Below are positions 12,500-18,191 of a DNA stretch of 18,191 nucleotides, piece by piece; the first letter of the stretch is position 1, and each line of letters begins with the position of its first letter. A model generated the notes under the pieces. It had not been told where the DNA came from. It ran no database searches and worked only from the letters and a program-made list of their open reading frames with translations. The position numbers were made by a program, and so were the translations under genes. The DNA is from Acidobacteriota bacterium (GTDB taxonomy: Bacteria > Acidobacteriota > Terriglobia > Terriglobales > Acidobacteriaceae), in assembly GCA_019510535.1 (NCBI GenBank), contig JAEKKE010000083.1, positions 1 through 18,191 on the forward strand, given 5' to 3'.

Positions 12500-13885
12500 T
12501 CAACACTCGATGACATTCAACGCAAGACCTGCAAGTGAGGTCTCTTTATAGCGCGATTGCATGTCGAGACCTGTCTGATACATCGTCTTGATCACCTGAT
12601 CGAGCGATACTTTGTGGCCCTCTGTTTCATGCATTGCCATGCGTGAAGCATTCACTGCCTTTACAGCTCCCATCGCATTGCGTTCAATGCATGGGATCTG
12701 TACGAGGCCGCCGATGGGATCGCATGTCATGCCGAGGTTGTGCTCCATGGCGATCTCCGCTGCGTGTTCTACCTGATCGTTGCTGCCATGCAATGCGGCG
12801 ACGAGTCCGCCTGCAGCCATGCTGCAGGCAACACCCACCTCGCCCTGGCATCCCACTTCAGCTCCGGAGATGGAGGCGTTCTCCTTGTACAAGACACCGA
12901 TCGCGGCCGAGGTAAGGAAGTAACGCAGAATGCCTTCGGTGTCTGCGTCCGGAATGAAGTTCAGGTAGTAGTGCGCGACTGCAGGGATAATGCCCGCCGC
13001 TCCGTTTGTCGGTGCGGTGACCACACGTCCGCCTGCGGCATTTTCTTCGTTGACCGCCATGGCATAGACCGTCACCCAGTCCATCGGCGCCAATGGATCT
13101 TTACTGCCCTCGGCGCGCAGACGGGTCGCGAGTCTTGGAGCGCGTCGCCGCACATTAAGGCCGCCAGGAAGAATGCCTTCCGTCGTGATGCCTTTCTCCG
13201 TGCATTCCTGCATCACCTTCCAGATGGCGAGGATGCGTTCCCGAACTGCTGCTTCACTGCCGGCGAGTGCGACCTCGTTCGCCATGATGGCTTGTGCAAT
13301 CGTCAGGCCATGCTGCGCGGTAACCTGCAGCAATTCAGCCGCCGAGTGAAACGGATACGGTACGTTACGCGTGGCAACAGCGCTTTGCCGTCCGAAGTCC
13401 TCTGCCTGCACTACAAAGCCGCCGCCGACGGAGAAGATCGTCTCCTGGTGCAGCGTATTGCCTTCCGCATCAAATGCCGTGAACCGCATGCCGTTCGGAT
13501 GAGAGGGAACTGCTGGATCGGGATACATCCGGTTGCGGTGGAAGAGAAGCTCCATTCCTTCACGCAGTGTCACTGCATGATCCGACGCCAGTTGGATGCG
13601 GCCATCCGTTTGCCAATCAGTAAGGATGCGTTCGATGGTCGAGGGTGTTACCTGATCTGGAGCCTCGCCAGAGAGACCGAGCACAATCGCCTTATCGCTG
13701 CCGTGTCCATGTCCGGTAAGCGCCAGGGAACCGAAGAGCTCTACGGAGACCCGGCTGGTTTGCGAGAGCAGACTGGCCTGCCTCAGATGCTGCGTGAATT
13801 GCAGGGCAGCGCGCATCGGACCGACTGTGTGTGAGGAGGAAGGGCCGATGCCGATCTTGAAGAGCTCAAAGAGAGAAGTATTCAC
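12500..13885 (-). CDS. sdaA: L-serine dehydratase (L-serine ammonia-lyase), iron-sulfur, single chain
   Basis: 461 aa, GTG start at 13885 (MNTSLFELFKIGIGPSSSHT), TGA at 12500-12502. It converts L-serine to pyruvate and ammonia with a 4Fe-4S cluster, without PLP. The N-terminal beta domain starts with GPSSSHTVGPMRAA (14-27). The catalytic alpha domain has APTNGAAGIIP (291-301), GCQGEVGVACSMAA (345-358) and MTCDPIGGLVQIPCIERNA (386-404). Cys346, Cys388 and Cys399 fit the three cluster ligands. The last residue is Cys461: in the Legionella enzyme the C-terminal cysteine binds the fourth iron until serine displaces it, and the same tail is present here (NVIEC). The length is normal. No Shine-Dalgarno sequence is clear. 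It appears to be a single-gene unit between hairpins. Confidence 0.95.
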   Translation of the reverse strand: MNTSLFELFKIGIGPSSSHTVGPMRAALQFTQHLRQASLLSQTSRVSVELFGSLALTGHGHGSDKAIVLGLSGEAPDQVTPSTIERILTDWQTDGRIQLASDHAVTLREGMELLFHRNRMYPDPAVPSHPNGMRFTAFDAEGNTLHQETIFSVGGGFVVQAEDFGRQSAVATRNVPYPFHSAAELLQVTAQHGLTIAQAIMANEVALAGSEAAVRERILAIWKVMQECTEKGITTEGILPGGLNVRRRAPRLATRLRAEGSKDPLAPMDWVTVYAMAVNEENAAGGRVVTAPTNGAAGIIPAVAHYYLNFIPDADTEGILRYFLTSAAIGVLYKENASISGAEVGCQGEVGVACSMAAGGLVAALHGSNDQVEHAAEIAMEHNLGMTCDPIGGLVQIPCIERNAMGAVKAVNASRMAMHETEGHKVSLDQVIKTMYQTGLDMQSRYKETSLAGLALNVIEC

Positions 13886-13910
13886 GGTCGTTCACTGACC
13901 GGCAGTTCCA

Positions 13911-13949
13911 ATGCTGAAAGGCAGAGCCGCCGGCTCTGCCTTTCAGCAT
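13911..13949. terminator. Perfect 39-bp hairpin between the HEAT-repeat gene and sdaA
   Basis: ATGCTGAAAGGCAGAGCCG (13911-13929) and CGGCTCTGCCTTTCAGCAT (13931-13949) are perfect 19-bp arms around one base. It lies downstream of the HEAT-repeat gene and just upstream of sdaA on the same strand. A GC-rich core flanked by AAA/TTT suits an intrinsic terminator working in either direction, but no long T-run follows. Confidence 0.6.
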
Positions 13950-14001
13950 ACATCCCTGCCCGTGACATCAGTTCCTGTCGTCAGGAGTTTGATGACACAC
14001 C

Positions 14002-14940
14002 CTAATGCTTTACTGTCTTGCTCTTATGCTTCGGAACAATCGGAGCGGAGGTGCGCACTGAGGTCAGGCGAATGGCTGCTGCCGCAGCCGTAATCCGTAC
14101 CGCCGGTTTGCTGTCGAGAAAGAGAGGGATGAGATTCTCCGCGAGGTCCGGATCCTGGAAGTCGCCAAGCATGCGCGCCGCAGTCAACCGTACCTCCTGG
14201 TCCTTGTCTTCGAGTGCGTCGACTAACTCCTTGCGGACCTCTGGAGTCTTATTCTGCGCGATCAGCTCGGCAGCAATGACGCGCGGACTATCTCCGCCGG
14301 CCTTGTGCACGTAGTTGTAAGCCGCGAAGCCGATGCCGAAGGGGCCAAGGACGAACGGCGCAGTCATTTTTGCGATCTCGGCAGGGGAGTGCATATCCTT
14401 GCCGGCCTGATGTATTGCCCCGCCAAGCATGCCCGCGTTCCCTTTGCGTTCGCCTTCAACGACAGCGAAGAGAAGATCTTGTCCTGAGTGATCTCCCATA
14501 CTCCAGAGCGTACTTGCGGAGGTAAAGGCAACCTGCGGCTTGGGATCGTCCAGGAGTTTGCGTAACGTTGGTACGAACATGGGATTTTTGGTCTGCCCCA
14601 TGGCCGCGATGGCAGCCATGCGTACGTCCTGGTCGGAGCTGTCGATTGCTTCCAGCAGCATCTTCTGTGCCTTCGGTTCTCCTCCAAGATCTCCAAGAGC
14701 CGCGACAACGATAACGAGCGTCTCGGTCTTCTTCTCGGATGCCTCCTTGTCCAGAATGTTCCAGGCATCCGAATTGATCTGTGCGGGTGTGGCCTTCGGC
14801 GGTTCGGGGGTGGCATCCTCTGCGGAACCTTGCATCTCCGCAGGTGCAACCGCGTGAAGACAGAGAAACAAGACAATCAGTCCGCCGACCCAGGCAAGAA
14901 GATGCAGCGACCGACGCAAAGGAGAGGTGTAAACCTTCAT
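14002..14940 (-). CDS. Exported or membrane-anchored HEAT-repeat protein
   Basis: 312 aa, ATG at 14940 with GGAAAG eight bases upstream. The N-terminus is a signal peptide or anchor: basic residues (KVYTSPLRRS), then a hydrophobic stretch at about 13-33 (LLAWVGGLIVLFLCLHAVAPA). After a Pro/Ala/Thr-rich linker (40-55), HEAT/PBS-lyase-type repeats follow: LVIVVAALGDLGGEPKAQKM, then DQDVRMAAIAAMGQTKNPMFVP (103-124), PQVAFTSASTLWSMGD (135-150), EVRKELVDALEDKDQEVRLTAARMLGDFQD (234-263) and AVRITAAAAAIRL (280-292). The repeats form a scaffold for protein binding; no enzymatic motif is present. A Gly-rich hydrophobic part (193-212) breaks the repeat run. The function is unknown. It is divergent from comM, with 105 bp between the starts. 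Confidence 0.8.
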   Translation of the reverse strand: MKVYTSPLRRSLHLLAWVGGLIVLFLCLHAVAPAEMQGSAEDATPEPPKATPAQINSDAWNILDKEASEKKTETLVIVVAALGDLGGEPKAQKMLLEAIDSSDQDVRMAAIAAMGQTKNPMFVPTLRKLLDDPKPQVAFTSASTLWSMGDHSGQDLLFAVVEGERKGNAGMLGGAIHQAGKDMHSPAEIAKMTAPFVLGPFGIGFAAYNYVHKAGGDSPRVIAAELIAQNKTPEVRKELVDALEDKDQEVRLTAARMLGDFQDPDLAENLIPLFLDSKPAVRITAAAAAIRLTSVRTSAPIVPKHKSKTVKH

Positions 14941-15045
14941 GTTTGTCTTTCCGGTGCTTGCAGCGGGAAGAATCCTGCAGCGTTCTACTGCTGGGTTGGA
15001 TGCTATAGTCGGAAGAATTTACTGCCTTAGCAAACACAGGTTTAC

Positions 15046-16623
15046 ATGCTCTTCAAAACTCGTAGTGCTGCCGTTTACGGTATCGACGCACATTTGATTG
15101 ATGTTGAGGTTGACTTTTCCACAGTGGTCCGAGACGCGGAGACCTTCTCAACCGTCGGCCTACCTGATGCAGCCGTGAAAGAGAGCCGCGATCGTGTGCG
15201 CAGCGCTATCCGCAACTCAGGCTTCGACATGCCGCCGGTGCGCATCACCATCAACCTCGCTCCAGCGGATATCCGTAAGGAAGGTTCCGGGTTCGATCTA
15301 CCGATCGCGCTTGGCATCCTGGGCGCCTATGGCGCATTGCAGCCGATTGATCTGACTGAGTTTCTCTTTCTCGGAGAGCTTGGGTTAGACGGCACCGTAC
15401 GTGGCGTGCAGGGAATTCTTCCCGTAGCTGTCGCTGCGCGGCAGAAAGGCGTGAAGCGGCTGGTCGTTCCAACCGTGAATGCACGCGAGGCTGCCGTCGT
15501 TGATGGCCTCATGGTGTATCCGGTGAGAAGCCTGATCGAGGTAAGGGAACTGATCAACGGCATCGCCACCGGGCAGGAGAGTATCTCACCAGTGCAACTG
15601 GATAAGAGCACGCTACTGAATGAGACTCAGGATGCAATGCCGGACTTCTCCGATGTTCGCGGTCAGCATACGGCGAAGCGCGCTCTGGAGGTTGCTGCCG
15701 CGGGCGGACACAACGTGCTGATGATTGGACCTCCGGGCAGCGGCAAGACGATGCTGGCAAAGCGGTTCCCATCGGTCCTGGCTCCGCTGATGTTTGAAGA
15801 GGCACTGGAGACGACCAAGATCCATTCGGTTGCCGGCGTGTTGAATACCGAGACCGGCCTGGTGACACATCGTCCCTTCCGCTCTCCTCATCACACCGTC
15901 AGTGATGCCGGTCTGATCGGTGGTGGAGCTGTGCCGCGTCCGGGAGAGGTATCTCTGGCGCATAACGGCGTTCTCTTCCTGGATGAGCTGCCGGAGTTTC
16001 CACGGAACGTGCTGGAGGTGATGCGGCAACCGCTCGAGGATGGCACGGTGACCATCTCGCGGGCTTCCATGAGCCTGAGCTTTCCGGCGCGGTTCATGTT
16101 AATCGCGGCGATGAATCCATGTCCCTGCGGCTACTTCAATGACAAGAGCCGCGAGTGTATGTGTACGCCACCGATGATCCAGCGGTATGTCTCCAAGGTC
16201 TCCGGCCCGCTGCTCGACCGTATCGACATCCACATCGAGGTTCCGGCGGTGCAATATAAGGAGCTGCGGTCGGGAGCAGCGGCGGAAGGCTCAAAGGAGA
16301 TCCGGACTCGGGTGCTGGAGGCGCGCCGGCGGCAGCATGAACGCTTTGCGCTGACACCGGAAGGCGCCCGCCGTGGCCGCAGGATCTTCGCCAATGCTCA
16401 GATGTCGACGCAGCAGATTCGTCTGCACTGCGAGCTTGCCTCGGACGCGGAACGTCTTCTGGAGCGCGCCATGCAGCAACAGGGACTTAGCGCGCGTGCG
16501 CATGACCGCATTCTCAAGGTTGCCCGGACAATTGCCGATCTGTCAGGTGAAGCACAGATCGGCGTGCCGCATATCGCCGAGGCGATCCAATATCGCACAC
16601 TCGATCGGCAATACTGGTCCTGA
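15046..16623 (+). CDS. comM: YifB/ComM family Mg chelatase-like AAA+ ATPase
   Basis: 525 aa, ATG at 15046. It begins MLFKTRSAAVYGIDAHLIDVE, the usual start of this family. The N-terminal ChlI/Lon-like domain (about 1-170; FSTVGLPDAAVKESRDRVRSA, then GSGFDLPIALGIL) precedes the AAA+ module: Walker A GPPGSGKT at 228-235, Walker B VLFLDE at 309-314 and a sensor region AAMNPCPCGYF. Four cysteines (359, 361, 371 and 373) form the small zinc-like cluster typical of YifB. The C-terminal helical Mg-chelatase domain ends IQYRTLDRQYW. ComM is a hexameric branch-migration helicase that helps integrate single-stranded DNA during transformation. TATAGT (15004-15009) may be its -10 box; the -35 is poor. 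Confidence 0.93.
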   Translation: MLFKTRSAAVYGIDAHLIDVEVDFSTVVRDAETFSTVGLPDAAVKESRDRVRSAIRNSGFDMPPVRITINLAPADIRKEGSGFDLPIALGILGAYGALQPIDLTEFLFLGELGLDGTVRGVQGILPVAVAARQKGVKRLVVPTVNAREAAVVDGLMVYPVRSLIEVRELINGIATGQESISPVQLDKSTLLNETQDAMPDFSDVRGQHTAKRALEVAAAGGHNVLMIGPPGSGKTMLAKRFPSVLAPLMFEEALETTKIHSVAGVLNTETGLVTHRPFRSPHHTVSDAGLIGGGAVPRPGEVSLAHNGVLFLDELPEFPRNVLEVMRQPLEDGTVTISRASMSLSFPARFMLIAAMNPCPCGYFNDKSRECMCTPPMIQRYVSKVSGPLLDRIDIHIEVPAVQYKELRSGAAAEGSKEIRTRVLEARRRQHERFALTPEGARRGRRIFANAQMSTQQIRLHCELASDAERLLERAMQQQGLSARAHDRILKVARTIADLSGEAQIGVPHIAEAIQYRTLDRQYWS

Positions 16624-16627
16624 TGTT

Positions 16628-16643
16628 GCCCTGTTTTCAGGGC
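16628..16643 (+). terminator. Hairpin immediately after comM
   Basis: GCCCTG and CAGGGC are perfect 6-bp arms around TTTT, four bases after the stop codon. There is no T-run after it, so it may be a weak or Rho-assisted end, or a 3'-end stabiliser. Confidence 0.45.
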
Positions 16644-16677
16644 AGTATCTCCGTAAGTGGTTGTATTTTATGAATCT

Positions 16678-16699
16678 AAAAAACTTCCATTTTTGGAAG
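16678..16699 (-). terminator. Terminator-like hairpin with T-run on the minus strand
   Basis: CTTCCA (16684-16689) and TGGAAG (16694-16699) flank TTTT. On the minus strand the hairpin is followed by six T (complement of 16678-16683). It would stop transcription coming from the right on the minus strand, where I see no gene. The stem is short. Confidence 0.4.
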
Positions 16700-16730
16700 G
16701 AATGAATTCTGCCGAATACCGAAAAAAGTA

Positions 16731-16759
16731 TTGACCTTGCCCCTGATTAGGCGTTACCT
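16731..16759 (+). promoter_or_regulatory. Candidate promoter for the omega-like gene or a leader RNA
   Basis: TTGACC (16731-16736), 17 bases, TTACCT (16754-16759). The -35 box is close to consensus, the -10 less so. The inverted repeat AATAC-N8-GTATT (16715-16732) overlaps the -35 box. Transcription from here would give a leader of about 355 bases before 17122. Confidence 0.45.
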
Positions 16760-17121
16760 TCTGGAAGGTCGCGGTTGGCGGGCTGGTTTTCCGGTTCGCT
16801 GCGGTGGCCAAGGGTTTCCCGTAGGGCCAGGCGTGACCCAGTCGAGTTCAAATGTAAGCACGGGGCGATAGAACCCCGATCATGGCGTCAGTTCCGTTTG
16901 GAGGTTCCTTCTGGGATCTGTCACGGCGCCATCTCCACAAAGGTAATGTGGATGTAGACAGAGAGCGCAGATGTGCGCGCGCCTGGACGGACAAAAGATA
17001 GGTGCATCCTGAAGTACCGGCGCACCGTCTATTGAACAGAAACACGATTTGCAGCTGACGAAGTCTGCGGTCGATAGCAGCGCCGGGTGAGGACTGCACC
17101 CCGGTATAGAGAGGAATAGGT
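16760..17121 (+). other. Long gene-free stretch, candidate structured leader or small RNA
   Basis: No ORF here looks like a real gene; the two short frames at 16775-16957 (plus) and 16848-17099 (minus) resemble nothing. Several helices are visible: GTGACCCAG (16831-16839) with CTGGG...GTCAC (about 16907-16920), CGGGG/CCCCG around GCGATAGAA's loop (about 16860-16877), and CCGGGTG/CACCCCGG (about 17083-17104) just before the ribosome-binding site. TTACCTT (16754-16760) also complements AAGGTAA (about 16939-16945). I considered 6S, RNase P, tmRNA and SRP RNA by eye and could not confirm any. Confidence 0.35.
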
Positions 17122-17340
17122 ATGCGCTCAGATCTTATTTTTGGGGCACTTACGCACGTGAAGAACCGTTACCAGCTTTGCCAGCTCGCTTCCAAGGCTA
17201 CGCGTAAGCTCCACAAGCCCAACACCCGTGTTCAGGACACCACGAACGAAGTTCTCGGTCGTTTTCGCTCAGAGTCGCCGGTCCATGGCACCGCCAGCCT
17301 GGCTCACTCTGATCGCGTGCAGAATCGCCGCGCGGCCTAA
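17122..17340 (+). CDS. rpoZ: Probable RNA polymerase omega subunit
   Basis: 72 aa, ATG at 17122 with GAGAGGAA seven bases upstream, a good ribosome-binding site. The sequence begins MRSDLIFGALTHVKNRYQLC, and the following QLASKATRKLHKPNT resembles the omega core (in E. coli NRFDLVLVAARRARQM): an aromatic after NR, then two alanine- and arginine-rich turns. The usual lysine-rich ending of longer omegas is replaced by a Ser/His/Arg tail. Omega helps fold and assemble beta-prime and, in many bacteria, takes part in ppGpp binding. rho follows 159 bp downstream, which fits a transcription-related locus. The match is short, so this could be a different small conserved protein. Confidence 0.55.
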   Translation: MRSDLIFGALTHVKNRYQLCQLASKATRKLHKPNTRVQDTTNEVLGRFRSESPVHGTASLAHSDRVQNRRAA

Positions 17341-17348
17341 TCGGCCCC

Positions 17349-17489
17349 GCGGCATTTGCCGCTTCCTTGCATCTGGTTCGTAGTTCCACCGTAATACCTC
17401 TTCTGCAACATCCCCTTCAGCAAATCGCAGTCAGTCGTTCCGCAGTGGACATTCCCGCCCGCAGCAAGACACTCCCCAATTTACGTACA
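17349..17489 (+). promoter_or_regulatory. rho leader: hairpin and C-rich, G-poor stretch
   Basis: The 159-bp gap before rho starts with the hairpin GCGGC-ATTT-GCCGC (17349-17362), nine bases after the omega-like stop. It continues with a stretch in which C outnumbers G about two to one (44 C and 21 G in 17361-17480, counted by eye). Unstructured C-rich, G-poor RNA is what Rho binds, and the E. coli rho leader is autoregulated by attenuation. Autoregulation here is an inference. Confidence 0.4.
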
Positions 17490-17499
17490 AAAGGCAACA

Positions 17500-18191
17500 A
17501 TGACGATTTCAGAACTCAAAGAAATGAATATCCAGGAGCTGGGCAAGCTTGCGCGCAGCCTTGAGATTCCTGGGACCAGCGGACTGCGTAAGCAGGATCT
17601 TATCTTCAAGATTCTCCAGGCCCAAAGCGAGAAGGAAGGCCACATCTTCGCCGAGGGTGTGCTTGAAATTCTGCCTGATGGCTACGGATTTCTCCGTTCT
17701 CCCGATTACAACTACCTGCCCGGCCCGGATGACATCTACGTCTCTCCTTCACAGATTCGCAAGTTTGACCTTAAGACCGGCGACACCATCAGCGGCAACG
17801 TCCGCCCTCCGCATGAGGGCGAAAAGTACTTCGCTCTGGTCAAGATTGAGGCCATCAACTTCGAGTCTCCGGAAGAGACCCGCTCGAAGATCCTGTTCGA
17901 CAATCTGACCCCGCTCTATCCGCAGGAACGCCTGAAGATGGAGACGGTGCGCGATAACATCTCCGGCCGTGTGATGGATCTGCTGACGCCGATGGGCAAG
18001 GGCCAGCGTGGCCTGATCGTCGCTCCTCCGCGTACCGGTAAGACCATGCTGCTGCAGTCGATCGCGAACTCGATCACGGCGAACCATCCCGAGGTCGTGC
18101 TGATCGTTCTGCTGATCGACGAGCGCCCGGAAGAAGTGACCGACATGCAGCGCTCCGTCAAAGGCGAGGTCATCTCCTCGACCTTCGATGA
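17500..18191 (+). CDS. rho: Transcription termination factor Rho, 5' part
   Basis: The start is ATG at 17500, with AAAAGG a few bases upstream; the frame stays open to the window end (230 codons visible), so the gene is cut. The N-terminal Rho domain has MTISELKEMNIQELGKLARS (1-20), the helix bundle at the start of Rho. The RNA-binding cold-shock-like domain follows with GVLEILPDGYGFLR and YLPGPDDIYVSPSQIRKF. The ATPase domain begins with the P-loop APPRTGKT and continues to LLIDERPEEVTDMQRSVKGE, the Walker B region with the conserved DERPEEV. Rho is the hexameric RNA helicase that ends transcription of untranslated RNA. There is no large insertion between the helix bundle and the RNA-binding domain. 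The last visible residues are ISSTFD. Confidence 0.97.
   Translation, partial: MTISELKEMNIQELGKLARSLEIPGTSGLRKQDLIFKILQAQSEKEGHIFAEGVLEILPDGYGFLRSPDYNYLPGPDDIYVSPSQIRKFDLKTGDTISGNVRPPHEGEKYFALVKIEAINFESPEETRSKILFDNLTPLYPQERLKMETVRDNISGRVMDLLTPMGKGQRGLIVAPPRTGKTMLLQSIANSITANHPEVVLIVLLIDERPEEVTDMQRSVKGEVISSTFD

Noticed and set aside
12247..12516. 90-residue N-terminal extension of RsmE
   Set aside because: It covers a near-consensus promoter and a hairpin, has no RsmE features and overlaps the end of sdaA; the family start MTRRRW is at 12246.
12740..13834. 364-aa open frame on the plus strand, antisense to sdaA
   Set aside because: The serine dehydratase on the other strand has all family motifs; the plus-strand product looks like a shadow and has no domain.
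16840..16870. GTTCAAAT, like a tRNA T-loop
   Set aside because: The flanking bases do not form a T-stem and no acceptor, D or anticodon arms are found.
16775..17099. Small ORFs (60 aa plus strand, 83 aa minus strand) in the gap before the omega-like gene
   Set aside because: No ribosome-binding sites, no recognisable domain and unusual composition; better explained as non-coding.
16760..17121. RNase P RNA, tmRNA or SRP RNA
   Set aside because: The conserved blocks I know for these (for example GAGGAAAGTCC of RNase P) are not present; 6S RNA cannot be decided by eye.

Overview
This 18.2 kb window looks like ordinary chromosomal sequence of a high-GC bacterium, most likely an acidobacterium of the Acidobacteriaceae/Terriglobia type. 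That placement is an inference from three things: protein style (a ChlI-like ATPase with an INELPDL Walker B, a short omega-like protein starting MRSDLIFGALTHV, and rho), high GC, and many intergenic palindromic repeats. No database search was possible. No rRNA, tRNA, CRISPR array, transposase or phage gene is visible.

Layout. 1-157: 3' end of a ComEA-like helix-hairpin-helix protein, then a terminator. 319-6517: six minus-strand genes, in transcription order a zinc-independent quinone oxidoreductase-like MDR protein, a small TPR protein, an MgtC/SapB membrane protein, a magnesium-chelatase (ChlI/MoxR)-like AAA+ ATPase, a class I SAM methyltransferase and a VWA-domain protein. The ATPase and VWA protein probably work as a pair. 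6785-11342: five plus-strand genes, an acyl-CoA thioesterase, an Mrp/ApbC-like P-loop ATPase without any cysteine, hrcA, grpE and dnaJ. dnaK is absent from its usual place, where a palindromic repeat lies. 11536-14940: three minus-strand genes, rsmE, a single-chain iron-sulfur L-serine dehydratase, and an exported HEAT-repeat protein. 15046-18191: plus-strand yifB/comM, a 498-bp gene-free stretch with promoter and hairpin signals, an omega-like small protein, and the 5' part of rho.

The most unusual content is between the genes. At least three interspersed repeat families occur. (1) Elements of about 115 bp with AGAGCATTTTCCCTG-type inverted ends and an inner CGTTTTC/GAAAACG hairpin are present three times; two of them supply the stop codon of the adjacent gene. 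(2) A GCGAACTTGTTCGC-type hairpin module occurs five times. Once it sits as a clean 37-bp insert within another repeat whose insert-free copy lies 2.9 kb away. (3) A roughly 85-bp repeat carrying that module flanks the MDR gene as an inverted pair.

Several genes have a TANNNT-like hexamer exactly 6 bp upstream of their ATG, suggesting leaderless transcription. The functional themes are protein quality control (hrcA, grpE, dnaJ, AAA/VWA pair), DNA uptake (ComEA-like, ComM), and transcription (omega, rho). I see no clear multigene system that is new. The candidates worth a second look are the repeat families, the cysteine-free Mrp, the AAA/methyltransferase/VWA set, and the long leaders before rsmE, the omega-like gene and rho.
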